Assembly: GCF_014844135.1 (NCBI RefSeq)
Contig: NZ_CP041403.1
Coordinates: forward strand, 682,001-746,000
Origin: Arcobacter sp. FWKO B
GTDB taxonomy: Bacteria > Campylobacterota > Campylobacteria > Campylobacterales > Arcobacteraceae
Direction: 5' to 3'
DNA: 64,000 nucleotides
Made by a program: the position numbers and the translations under genes. Of this stretch, positions 18,223 through 26,443 are shown one piece after another. The notes below the pieces were generated by a model, which saw nothing but the letters and a program-made list of their open reading frames with translations, had not been told where the DNA came from and did not search any database. Positions within the stretch are counted from its first letter, which is position 1. Each line of letters begins with the position of its first letter.

Positions 18223-20083
18223 TTTTAAATTCGCTAAAATCAAATTCTTTTTTAATTGTATAAACAGATGATTTTTCTTCAAGATAATCGTCATTTTTAT
18301 AACTAAAAATACTAGGAACTACTTCTTCTTTTTCGACAAAACCATCTTTACCCAAAACCATAAGTATCTTTTCCCAATCATCATAAAAATACTCTTGTAA
18401 TAGTGGTATTATTTTGTTTCTAAAAATATTTTCTAATTCTCCTTTTTTATCAGTAATTTTATCATCTCTTAAACTCATAAAATAAGCATGACCAATAGTA
18501 TGGTCTCTATCATAAAGGTATTCTACTCGTTTATTGATAGTTTCAAGAAGTGACTTTATATTGATTTTTATTGAATGTTTTTCGTCATTCTGAACTTGAT
18601 TCAGAATCTCTATATCAAAGTCCAATAACTCAGGTTGTGGCATCATCTCAGTAAACTCAAATCTTCTTCTAAGTGCAGTATCCATCAAAGCAATACTTCT
18701 ATCAGCCGTATTCATAGTACCGATGATGTAAAGATTTGAAGGCACTCCAAAATCATCCCCACTATATGGAAGCTTTACTCTTATTTCTTCGTCTGCCCCT
18801 ATTCTTTTTGATGGCTCAATAAGTGTGATAAGTTCTCCGAAGATTTTTGAGATATTTCCACGGTTTATTTCATCTATTATTAAGATGTAGTTTTTTAGAG
18901 GTTCTTCATTCTCAATTTCTTCTATATTATCAATTTTAGTTTCATGAAATTTTTTGCTCATAGTAAAATAATATGTATCTCTTTGTCTTTGGTTGTTGAG
19001 ACCAAAAATATCTTTTGCCATTTGCCGTGAAGTTTTTAATTCCAAATCTGTCTCTAGAATTTTATAAAACTCATCAATAGGTATTGATAATTTTTTGTCA
19101 CTATAGTTTGAATCTTCAGCAAAAATAGTTATTTCATCTTGACTTAACTCAATAATCTTGAATTTTCCACCTTTTGTTTTAACAAATTCCGTTCCATTTT
19201 CAAGAGCATCATTTAAAAATATCTCTAATTTTTGCTTTAATGATTTTTCTTGTATAAGTTGTAAATTTGTTTTTCTACTATTTTCAAAATTCTCTTTAGC
19301 TGTTTTTGTGAGTTTTTTTAATATCCCAAATTCAATTTTATATTCTACTCCATTATCTGTAGTTTTAGCTTTTATCCCTTCAACAAACTCTTCATAACCA
19401 TAACTTTGATGAAATGTTACAAACTCTATTTGTCCAGCTTTTTTATACTCTTCAAATTTTGCTTTTGCTTCTACCCTATCATCTGGTACCACACCATCAA
19501 TAATTTCTAAAGCTTTATTGATAGTATTATAAGTTTTTCCAGTCCCAGGAGGACCGTATAAAATTTGATTTAGTGGTTGGTTTGTTTTATTATTAAGCAT
19601 ATATTCTCTCTTTTCTATATAATCTAATACTTTTTGAAAAATCTTACTATCCATCTTTACACTACTTTGTTGTTTATAGTATCCTTGCAATATTTGTTGT
19701 GCAGTATCTTTTTTTATAATTGCATTTTTTTGAAATAAATTATTGATAATTTTGATATTGATTCGAGTTTCATCATTATCATAAAATAAAATTTGTCCAT
19801 TCTTATTTTCAATAACTTCAAAAATTGCATATATTCCTGCATCAAGTTTTTCTGCAATTTGTCCATCAGCTAAAGTTCTTCTTTTATTGCTTCGCTTATC
19901 TTCACCAACTTTAATTATCCCAAAATCTCCAAGTTTAATATCTTTAAAATGACTTTCTCTAACTCTCCAATCTTCAATATCAAGATTAAATAATAGATCA
20001 TTCACTTTTGCATTTTCTAAAACTTGTGAACCAAACCATTCATCTGGATTACACAGAAGTAACCAATAATTTTTTTCATTCAT
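18212..20083 (-). CDS. mcrB: McrB-family AAA+ GTPase with N-terminal EVE domain
   Basis: Motor subunit of the modification-dependent restriction system. The N-terminal ~150 residues look like an EVE domain (NYWLLLCNPDEW, then FGIIKVGEDKRSNKR), a module of the PUA/YTH class linked to recognition of modified bases. The AAA+ module carries Walker A GPPGTGKT, Walker B ILIIDEINRGNISKIFGELI and the McrB signature GTMNTADRSIALMDTALRRR. The ATG is chosen at TGATG, overlapping the stop of the preceding HTH frame, which indicates translational coupling. Length about 623 aa. GTP rather than ATP use follows the McrB family. Confidence 0.9.
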   Translation of the reverse strand: MNEKNYWLLLCNPDEWFGSQVLENAKVNDLLFNLDIEDWRVRESHFKDIKLGDFGIIKVGEDKRSNKRRTLADGQIAEKLDAGIYAIFEVIENKNGQILFYDNDETRINIKIINNLFQKNAIIKKDTAQQILQGYYKQQSSVKMDSKIFQKVLDYIEKREYMLNNKTNQPLNQILYGPPGTGKTYNTINKALEIIDGVVPDDRVEAKAKFEEYKKAGQIEFVTFHQSYGYEEFVEGIKAKTTDNGVEYKIEFGILKKLTKTAKENFENSRKTNLQLIQEKSLKQKLEIFLNDALENGTEFVKTKGGKFKIIELSQDEITIFAEDSNYSDKKLSIPIDEFYKILETDLELKTSRQMAKDIFGLNNQRQRDTYYFTMSKKFHETKIDNIEEIENEEPLKNYILIIDEINRGNISKIFGELITLIEPSKRIGADEEIRVKLPYSGDDFGVPSNLYIIGTMNTADRSIALMDTALRRRFEFTEMMPQPELLDFDIEILNQVQNDEKHSIKINIKSLLETINKRVEYLYDRDHTIGHAYFMSLRDDKITDKKGELENIFRNKIIPLLQEYFYDDWEKILMVLGKDGFVEKEEVVPSIFSYKNDDYLEEKSSVYTIKKEFDFSEFKNDN

Positions 20084-20352
20084 CAATATATCTCTCTATC
20101 AATATAATTTTCTAAAACTTCCCATCTTCCATCTTTCAAACTACCAACTCTTTGCACTCTGTTTTCAACTTTTAATTTTTTTATCACCTTTTTTATGCCT
20201 GATTCACTCATGCTTAGTTGTTGCATCAATTCTTTGATTGTTATCTTACTATTGTTTTTCATAAGTTCCAAAACCTTTTGGTCACTTTTATGGCTACTTT
20301 TTTGGTTACTTTTCACCGAACTTTGGATACTCTTAAGTATCACTACAAGCAT
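20083..20352 (-). pseudogene. Detached C-terminal winged-helix part of the Fic protein
   Basis: Encodes a Lys/Ser-rich linker then a winged helix (KITIKELMQQLSMSESGIKKVIKKLK), exactly what normally ends Fic proteins of this type. It is in another frame from the Fic catalytic part, overlapping it by 20 bases. Read further upstream in this frame the sequence gives TPFIEFMLVVIL, the usual bridge in intact homologues. Restoring one A in the run at 20373-20376 would join both parts. It may still be translated alone from an internal ATG, and its stop overlaps the mcrB start. Confidence 0.75.
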
Positions 20353-21067
20353 AAACTCTATAAAAGGGGTACTTTTCTACTATGCTACTAGAGTTTTCGA
20401 TAGCCTGATAATACTCTTCTTGATGGTCTCTTATGATACTTTCTGTTGGAATTGCTATAAATGCTTTTTTCCAACTGTGCATTATCACACTTTGCCATAG
20501 TCGCCCTATTCTTCCATTTCCATCGCTAAAAGGGTGTATAAACTCAAACTCATAATGAAAAACAGAGCTAGTTATAAGAGGATGTTCATCTGTGGTACTA
20601 AGCCAATCAAATAAATCTTGCATAAGTTTTGGTACTTGATTTGGTGGTGGAGCTATATGGGATACTCCATCTTTTCCGCCAACTCCTACATTTATACTTC
20701 TAAAACTTCCAGCAGTTGTAATCATATCTTTCATAAGTATTTGATGAGCTTTTAACATATCTGTTAGAGTTTTTGGATTGTAGTTTTCAAACTCTTTGTA
20801 TGCTTCGATAGCACCTTTTGCTTCTGTTATTTCTCTATATGTTCCAAGGACTGTTTTACCGTCAAGTATTGAGGTGATTTTCTCTTCTCCAAGGAAATTT
20901 CCCTCTATTTCCAAAGTACCTGCTAATGTTTTAATACGATTTATTTTACGCAAATTTGGAGTAATGATTCTTTGCTCATCTATCTCTATTTTTGTCAATT
21001 CTTCACTAATTTGTGAGATAAGATTCACTATTTTAGATGTTATTGTATATGGTGGCTTATAATTCAT
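20333..21067 (-). CDS. Fic-domain AMP-transferase (catalytic part; C-terminus lost by frameshift)
   Basis: Fic enzymes transfer AMP from ATP to target proteins. The catalytic motif HPFSDGNGRIGR (residues 178-189) is complete, and the N-terminal inhibitory motif TLEIEGN (51-57, pattern S/T-x-x-x-E-G/N) marks a self-inhibited class II Fic protein. The product is 244 aa and ends in a short out-of-frame tail (YRVYACSDT) where homologues continue into a winged helix. The frameshift maps to the A-run at 20373-20376. It is the first gene of an operon with mcrB and mcrC. Confidence 0.85.
   Translation of the reverse strand: MNYKPPYTITSKIVNLISQISEELTKIEIDEQRIITPNLRKINRIKTLAGTLEIEGNFLGEEKITSILDGKTVLGTYREITEAKGAIEAYKEFENYNPKTLTDMLKAHQILMKDMITTAGSFRSINVGVGGKDGVSHIAPPPNQVPKLMQDLFDWLSTTDEHPLITSSVFHYEFEFIHPFSDGNGRIGRLWQSVIMHSWKKAFIAIPTESIIRDHQEEYYQAIENSSSIVEKYPFYRVYACSDT
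20373..20376 (-). other. Probable single-base deletion (homopolymer frameshift) in fic
   Basis: On the coding strand the run reads GAAAAG; five A would restore VEKSTPFIEFMLVV and fuse the Fic and winged-helix frames. It could be a mutation, a phase-variable tract or a sequencing error. Confidence 0.65.
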
Positions 21068-21164
21068 CCTAATCTCCCTAAGTTTAACACAATATCTAAA
21101 TGACTACAAAAACTCAAATAATCTTTTATTGTACTAAATATTTAGTTAAAGCTTAATTTATAAT

Positions 21165-23000
21165 CTACTTTACCAAAAACCTCTGGTTATCTAGCTTTTT
21201 AATATCTGGTAGGGTATCAAGATAATCAAGCAAAGAGATAAGGTATTTACGGCTTACATTTAGGTGAGTTTTAAAGTTATGAATATCTATATATCCATCT
21301 TGTTTGATGATATTTTTCATCAACTCTTTTGCTTTTATAAGGTTTTCTGTTGTGATAAAATAATTATGGGCAAGTCTTTTTATTTTTTGATTGTGTGTTA
21401 GGTTTTTAAAAGCTTTATCACCATTTTTTCTATCAAGGTCTAGCATATCATATATGTTGTATGGTGCTTCAGGGGTGAGGTATGCTTCGTGTAAGGTTTG
21501 ATATATTTTATTTTCTATGAAGTTTGATATATTTTCTATTTTTATATCTTTTTGCATATATAAACCGTTTTCAAATACTAAGAAGTTTTTGGCTACCATA
21601 TTATTGAGTACAAAATCAGCTAAATAAACACTAGCCCACTTAAATCTATCGTGGATTAGGTGTGCTGATATTAGTGCGTATGGATTTTTTTTGTAGATAT
21701 TTAAAATAATATTTTCCAAATAGTCTACAATCTTATATTCATATACAACAAGTGCTGTTTTGTCCACAAAAAGCTCTTGTTCATCACTTAACATCTCTAT
21801 ACTTTCATCATGACTTAGCCCAAATCTTTGAACAGAGCTTATTAGTCCAAACCCTTTTTTGTGGATTTTGCTTAAAAACATAAAAGACTCTAAATATTTT
21901 TTCTCACTCAAAAGCTCTAAAAGTTCTAATTTTTGCGCTTTTTTCATAGGATCTGCGATAGGATTTAGGACTTTCCCTCCACCTATGGTACTTGAGCCAT
22001 TTCGCAAGACAAACCTATCTCCATACATTGCAAATATTGAGCTTGTGGATGAAATGGTGGCATATCTTTTGTTTGTTTTTTTGTTAAGTTCTAGTTCCAA
22101 TACTTTGACATTACATCTACTTGACCCTATAAAAAACTGGTATATATTATCGTGTAGTACCATATTATTATCTAAAAGTTCTATTTCCACATCAATAGAC
22201 TTAAAGCCTCTCATATAGCCTTTTTTGATAATTTGTTGCCCTCTTTGAAGGGTTGATACATCTATATTTGCAAGATTTAGAGCTACTCTTGTACCAAGTG
22301 TTGCTGAGTCATTTTGGCTGTGTTGTGTTTGGATTGCTCTTATTTCTATATCTTTATCTATATCACAAATATAAAGTTTGTCTTTTTTGGTGACTTCACC
22401 ACCCAAAACTGTACCTGTTACAACAGTACCAGAACCTTTGATAGTAAATGCTCTATCTATAAAATACCTAAAAAACTTGTAATCTTTTTTGTAACTTTTA
22501 TTTAATCCAAACAAAATATTTGCAAGATTTTTGATTGAATTTTCATCATATATACTTACTGCTAAAATATCTATTATTTGTATATTATTCTCTTCTAAAA
22601 AGCTCTTTACTTCATTTGATTTGTCCAATCTCTCTTCATCTGTAATCAAATCAGCTTTTGTAATGACTGCTAGGATATTTGTAATACCCAAAAGTTTACA
22701 AATTTGAAGATGTTCAACTGTTTGTGGCTTGATACCCTCAACCGCTGATACTACTAGCATAGAAGCATCAAGACTAAAAGCCCCTGCAATCATATTTTTT
22801 ATCAAATCCTCATGCCCTGGAACATCTACAAATGTTATGGATTTATTTTCACCTTTTAGATGTGAAAATGATATATCAAGGGTCATTCCCCTTTGCTTTT
22901 CTTGGGCAGTACTATCCCCATCAAATCCACTAAGAGCTTTTACTAAAGATGTTTTACCGTGGTCAATATGTCCGATTGTTCCTATTATTAAATTTGTCAT
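21165..23000 (-). CDS. selB: Selenocysteine-specific elongation factor SelB
   Basis: GTPase that carries selenocysteyl-tRNA to UGA codons followed by a SECIS hairpin. The G1 motif GHIDHGKTS, G2/G3 region MTLDISFSH and DVPGHEDLIKNMIAG, and G4 TKADLI are present in the first 150 residues. EF-Tu-like barrels follow, then C-terminal winged helices that bind SECIS RNA (GYIDIHNFKTHLNVSRKYLISLLDYLD). Length 611 aa is normal. It is the last gene of selA-yedF-selB, starting two bases after the YedF-like stop. Confidence 0.95.
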   Translation of the reverse strand: MTNLIIGTIGHIDHGKTSLVKALSGFDGDSTAQEKQRGMTLDISFSHLKGENKSITFVDVPGHEDLIKNMIAGAFSLDASMLVVSAVEGIKPQTVEHLQICKLLGITNILAVITKADLITDEERLDKSNEVKSFLEENNIQIIDILAVSIYDENSIKNLANILFGLNKSYKKDYKFFRYFIDRAFTIKGSGTVVTGTVLGGEVTKKDKLYICDIDKDIEIRAIQTQHSQNDSATLGTRVALNLANIDVSTLQRGQQIIKKGYMRGFKSIDVEIELLDNNMVLHDNIYQFFIGSSRCNVKVLELELNKKTNKRYATISSTSSIFAMYGDRFVLRNGSSTIGGGKVLNPIADPMKKAQKLELLELLSEKKYLESFMFLSKIHKKGFGLISSVQRFGLSHDESIEMLSDEQELFVDKTALVVYEYKIVDYLENIILNIYKKNPYALISAHLIHDRFKWASVYLADFVLNNMVAKNFLVFENGLYMQKDIKIENISNFIENKIYQTLHEAYLTPEAPYNIYDMLDLDRKNGDKAFKNLTHNQKIKRLAHNYFITTENLIKAKELMKNIIKQDGYIDIHNFKTHLNVSRKYLISLLDYLDTLPDIKKLDNQRFLVK

Positions 23001-23001
23001 T

Positions 23002-23601
23002 TTATCCCAGTGTAATAGTTAGTTTGGAGTCCAATAGCCCTTGAAGCGTATCAAGAGCATTACCTACTTCACCTACTTGCAGTTTATCGCTTAGGTTGTA
23101 GTGTTCTAAACATAGTCCACAACTATATATTTTCACACCTTCGTTTATCAATATTTTTAAAGCATCTATTAGCTCATGGTCATCTTGTGATGTAGTTAGT
23201 TTTACCGCTGAATTAACAAAAAATATATTTTTTGGAAGCGGTGATACTTTTGGCAAGGTTTTAATAAATCCCATTGAGAGTTTTTTGCCTAACACTTCAT
23301 CTTTACCGATAGTATCAGATGTGAAGATTATCGTTTTTTTGTCCGTTTGGATTTGGCAATTTACCTCTTCATTTGGTGCTAAATCTTTGCTTGAAGAAGA
23401 TTTGATACTAAAATAAAATCCATCATCTTTTTCTTCCAAAGAAAACTCCGCTTCCATTTTTGATAAAAACCTACTAATATTCTCTTTTGAGTTGTTTGAA
23501 CCGCAAACTACGATAAAATCTTCTTTTTCACAATTAAGTGCATTTTTTGTTATAAGTACAGGTTGTGGACATGATAACCCTCTAGCATCATAAGTTTTCA
23601 T
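23002..23601 (-). CDS. yedF: YedF/FdhU-like selenium metabolism protein (SirA/TusA domain plus DsrE-like domain)
   Basis: The N-terminal ~70 residues are a TusA/SirA fold with the catalytic CPQP motif (DARGLSCPQPVLITKNAL). The C-terminal part resembles DsrE/DsrF (LMGFIKTLPK-type region, IYSCGLCLEHYNL). Such proteins accompany SelD/SelA and are thought to handle reactive selenium; in C. jejuni the SirA-like FdhU and YedE-like FdhT are needed for selenium-dependent formate dehydrogenase. It overlaps the selA stop (ATGA). No YedE-type transporter is visible in this window. Confidence 0.85.
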   Translation of the reverse strand: MKTYDARGLSCPQPVLITKNALNCEKEDFIVVCGSNNSKENISRFLSKMEAEFSLEEKDDGFYFSIKSSSSKDLAPNEEVNCQIQTDKKTIIFTSDTIGKDEVLGKKLSMGFIKTLPKVSPLPKNIFFVNSAVKLTTSQDDHELIDALKILINEGVKIYSCGLCLEHYNLSDKLQVGEVGNALDTLQGLLDSKLTITLG

Positions 23602-24932
23602 TTATACCCCTTTATCACTTCTTTAATAGTTTCAAATTCATCATCAAAAATAGTTCTAACATCTAAGATAACGCACTCATTTTCAATCCTAGCTATGATA
23701 CTGTTTGCTCTTAAATACTTCTCTAAGTTTGTGATGTTTTTTACTTTTAGACTAATCCCATAAGATATTATTTGTTCGTTTGGCATAGAACCTCCACCTG
23801 CGAAAGTTGTAGTTTGTAGCACACTACTTTGGATAAACGATGAGACTAAACTATGTAGTTTTTGGGCTTTTTCTTTTAGATTATTTGGCTCTTCATTTAA
23901 CATTTTGTATGTAAAAATATCATTATGCTCACCAAATAGATATTTTTTCAAGCTCTCTTCTACTATAGCTATAGTTAGCTTATCTGCTCTAAGCATCCTT
24001 AAAAGTTGGTTTTGTTTGAGGCTAGACATAAGCTCTTTTTTGGCTAAGATTATACCGCCTTGGATAGAGCCTATAAGTTTATCCGTACTAAAACTTATGA
24101 TATCAAGCCCCTTTTTACAAAGCTCTTGGATGGTATTTTCATCTTTTGAAAAGTTCAATTTTTGCAATATTCCGCTTCCCAAATCATAATAACTCACTAG
24201 CCCTTTTTCTTTGCCTAGTGTCACAATCTCATCCAAACTAGCCTCCTCGGTAAATCCTACTATAGAAAAGTTTGATTGGTGTACTTTCATCAAAATAGCA
24301 CTTTGGTCTGTGATAGCTTTTTCGTAGTCACTTATTCTTGTTTTATTGGTAGTCCCTACTTCACATAAAAGGGCACTTGAATTTGACATAACCTCAGGTA
24401 TTCTAAATCCTCCGCCAATTTCTACAAGTTCAGCTCTACTTACTATGGTTTGTTTGTTTTTAGAAAAAGTATTAAGTATCAAAAATACGGCTGCAGCGTT
24501 GTTATTGACTAGTAAAACCTCATAATCTTCAAACAAATACGGTGAAAATTTGTTTAGATGGTGGTATCTATCTCCCCTTTTGCCTTGAGTCATATCGTAT
24601 TCAAGATTGGAGTATCTAGTAGCTATTTTTTTGACATTATCGTATATATCATCGCTTATAGGGCTTCTTCCCAGATTGGTGTGTACCGTAATTCCCGTAG
24701 CGTTTATGACATGTTTTAAAGAGCTAAGTTTTAGAGAATCAAACTCTTTTAAAATAGCGTTTATTATATCTTGCAGTTCAAAAACTTTTATTTCCCCTGC
24801 AATTATCTTATCACGAAACCTTGAAATCTGGCTTTGGATAATCTGCTTTGCCAAATGTGATGGTAGATGAGCTAAATACTCGTTATTTAAAAGTTTATCA
24901 ACTTGTGGTATTTGTCTTAATAATTCATTCAT
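23598..24932 (-). CDS. selA: L-seryl-tRNA(Sec) selenium transferase SelA
   Basis: PLP enzyme converting Ser-tRNA(Sec) to Sec-tRNA(Sec) with selenophosphate. Signatures are INATGITVHTNLGRSPIS, EVGTTNKTRISDYEKAI and the PLP lysine Lys285 in FSTDKLIGSIQGGI. Length 444 aa is standard. The start codon is 47 bases from the oppositely oriented tRNA-Sec gene, with a copy of the TGGTAAA-N6-TTTACCA palindrome in between. Confidence 0.95.
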   Translation of the reverse strand: MNELLRQIPQVDKLLNNEYLAHLPSHLAKQIIQSQISRFRDKIIAGEIKVFELQDIINAILKEFDSLKLSSLKHVINATGITVHTNLGRSPISDDIYDNVKKIATRYSNLEYDMTQGKRGDRYHHLNKFSPYLFEDYEVLLVNNNAAAVFLILNTFSKNKQTIVSRAELVEIGGGFRIPEVMSNSSALLCEVGTTNKTRISDYEKAITDQSAILMKVHQSNFSIVGFTEEASLDEIVTLGKEKGLVSYYDLGSGILQKLNFSKDENTIQELCKKGLDIISFSTDKLIGSIQGGIILAKKELMSSLKQNQLLRMLRADKLTIAIVEESLKKYLFGEHNDIFTYKMLNEEPNNLKEKAQKLHSLVSSFIQSSVLQTTTFAGGGSMPNEQIISYGISLKVKNITNLEKYLRANSIIARIENECVILDVRTIFDDEFETIKEVIKGYK

Positions 24933-24953
24933 AAGCTACCTTTAATTTTATAT

Positions 24954-24973
24954 TGGTTAAAATTTCTTTACCA
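24954..24973. promoter_or_regulatory. TGGTAAA-N6-TTTACCA palindrome (copy 3), possible operator
   Basis: TGGTTAAAATTTCTTTACCA has 13 of the 14 conserved positions at the same spacing as copies 1, 2 and 4. It lies in the 46-base gap between the selA start and the tRNA-Sec gene on the other strand, where it could affect both. Confidence 0.5.
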
Positions 24974-24978
24974 ATTTG

Positions 24979-25078
24979 TGGAGAGTATGTGTTTCTGGTG
25001 GGCACCACGGGCTTCAACCCCGATGTTCGGTATAGTGCTATATCCGATGGTAGGTTCGATTCCTTCACTCTCTCGCCA
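24979..25078 (+). tRNA. selC: tRNA-Sec (UCA)
   Basis: Long tRNA with an anticodon stem-loop CGGG-CTTCAAC-CCCG carrying TCA, a long variable arm (TTCGGTATA...TATATCCGA), T-loop TTCGATT and genomic CCA. The acceptor can form the 8-bp helix typical of bacterial tRNA-Sec, but with a T-C mismatch at the first pair and a G-T at the second, so the exact 5' end is uncertain. It lies between selD and selA on the opposite strand from both. Confidence 0.9.
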
Positions 25079-26116
25079 CTAAAAAACATAAATCCCTTTT
25101 TCTTTTTTGGATACAACTTCACCTATTATTGAAGCTTCATAACCACTTTGTATAAGCTCATCTAAGCAATCTTTACTTTTGTTTTTATCCACTGCTATCA
25201 AAAGTCCACCTGATGTTTGTGCATCAAAAAGTAGTATCTTTAAATCTTCACTTAATCCATCTTTTATATCTACTTTTTCATATAAAAAATCTCTATTTCT
25301 ATAAGTTCCCTCTGGAATAATACCCATACTAGCAAGCTCCAAAGCCTCTTCAAAAACATATATTGCACTAGAATCTATCTCAAAACTAATATGTGGATTT
25401 AACATCTCGCTCAAATGCCCCAAAAACCCAAATCCTGTCACATCAGTCATAGCACTTGCTTGATATTTGAGTGCTAGAAGTGAACCTTTTTGATTTAGCA
25501 TTGCCATAGTGTGTGTTGCTTTTTGTATGCCTATGGCTGATAACAAATCTGCTTTTATGGCAGTAGTCATGACACCAATACCAAGAGGCTTAGTCAAAAT
25601 CAAAACATCCCCTACTTTGCTTGTGTTGTTTCTTTTTATATCTTTTGGATGGGCAGTTCCTAGTACACTAAGACCATATTTCATCTGGGTATCTTCTATG
25701 GTATGCCCACCTATCAATAAGCCTCCACACTCTTGGATTTTTGATAGTCCACCTTTTAAGATTTCATTCATAACATCTTTTGAAAAATGGCAACTATCAA
25801 ACATCACAAGATTTAGGGCAGTATTTACCCTTGCACCCATTGCAAATATATCACTAAGCGAATTTGCAGCTGCTATTTGACCATATAAATAAGGGTCATC
25901 CACCACAGGTGTGATAAAATCAGCTGTTTGAACTGTGGCTAAATCTTCATTTATAAGATATACCCCACCATCATCGCTTGTATCAAATCCAACTAGTAAA
26001 TTTTTGTCAAAACTTTGCGTCATTCCGCTAAAGATATGTTGTAAGTCACACGGACCCAATTTTGCAGCTCAACCAGCAGCTTTGACAAATTCTGTAAGTT
26101 TAGGGTATTTATTCAT
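25079..26116 (-). CDS. selD: Selenophosphate synthase SelD, itself a selenoprotein (Sec16)
   Basis: Makes monoselenophosphate from selenide and ATP. The true ATG is at 26116 and the frame contains an in-frame TGA at 26069-26071 (codon 16) in the motif KAAG-Sec-AAKLGP, where SelD proteins have Cys or Sec in the catalytic loop. The rest shows LLVGFDTSDDGGVYLI, ADFITPVVDDPYLYGQIAA and GGLLIGGHTIED. Total 345 aa. A caller that treats TGA as stop would start late, at a TTG before GPCDLQ, and lose the active site. Its 3' end lies next to the oppositely oriented tRNA-Sec. Confidence 0.95.
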
Positions 26117-26192
26117 TAAGAACCTTTATTGAATCAATTTGTAAGCTTAAACCTTAAGCAATCAATAACTAAAAATATCAAACTAGTTTATA

Positions 26193-26384
26193 TTAACCTT
26201 TTATATTCAAAAAACCTTCTAGCCATTTATTAGCATCTTCGACTGTATCGAATCTTTTTGACTTTGCAACTTGGTCTTTACCTTCATAAAATCTAACTCT
26301 AATCCCATCTTCTACATGGTCTATTTTTGTTCTTGTAATTCTATTAAGATTTAGATAGACTCTATCATTTAGTTGAATAAACAT
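26193..26384 (-). CDS. Small protein of unknown function
   Basis: 63 residues, no signal peptide, mixed charge, with a beta-rich N-terminus (FIQLNDRVYLNLNRITRTK) and an amphipathic helix near the end (DTVEDANKWLEGFLN). I do not recognise the family. AAGGAGTACCTAATG gives a strong RBS. A TATAAT -10 (26411-26416) and an overlapping weaker copy of the TGGTAAA-N6-TTTACCA palindrome precede it, and selD follows 76 bases downstream. The position suggests a role in selenium or formate metabolism; that is inference. Confidence 0.65.
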   Translation of the reverse strand: MFIQLNDRVYLNLNRITRTKIDHVEDGIRVRFYEGKDQVAKSKRFDTVEDANKWLEGFLNIKG

Positions 26385-26420
26385 TAGGTACTCCTTGTTT
26401 TTAATTTTTTATTATAGCAT

Positions 26421-26440
26421 AAGTAAATTTATTTTTACCA
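26421..26440. promoter_or_regulatory. Weak copy of the TGGTAAA-N6-TTTACCA palindrome
   Basis: AAGTAAATTTATTTTTACCA keeps 12 of 14 positions. It overlaps the expected -35 region of the 63-residue gene next to selD, 17 bp upstream of TATAAT on the minus strand. Confidence 0.35.
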
Positions 26441-26443
26441 TTA

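Noticed and set aside
18223-18294. The longer McrC start.
   Set aside because: It would overlap mcrB by 83 bases; the internal ATG gives an 11-base overlap and a conserved N-terminus.
25079-26059. SelD starting at the TTG before GPCDLQ.
   Set aside because: This start drops the catalytic loop; the upstream ATG with Sec16 restores the conserved N-terminus.
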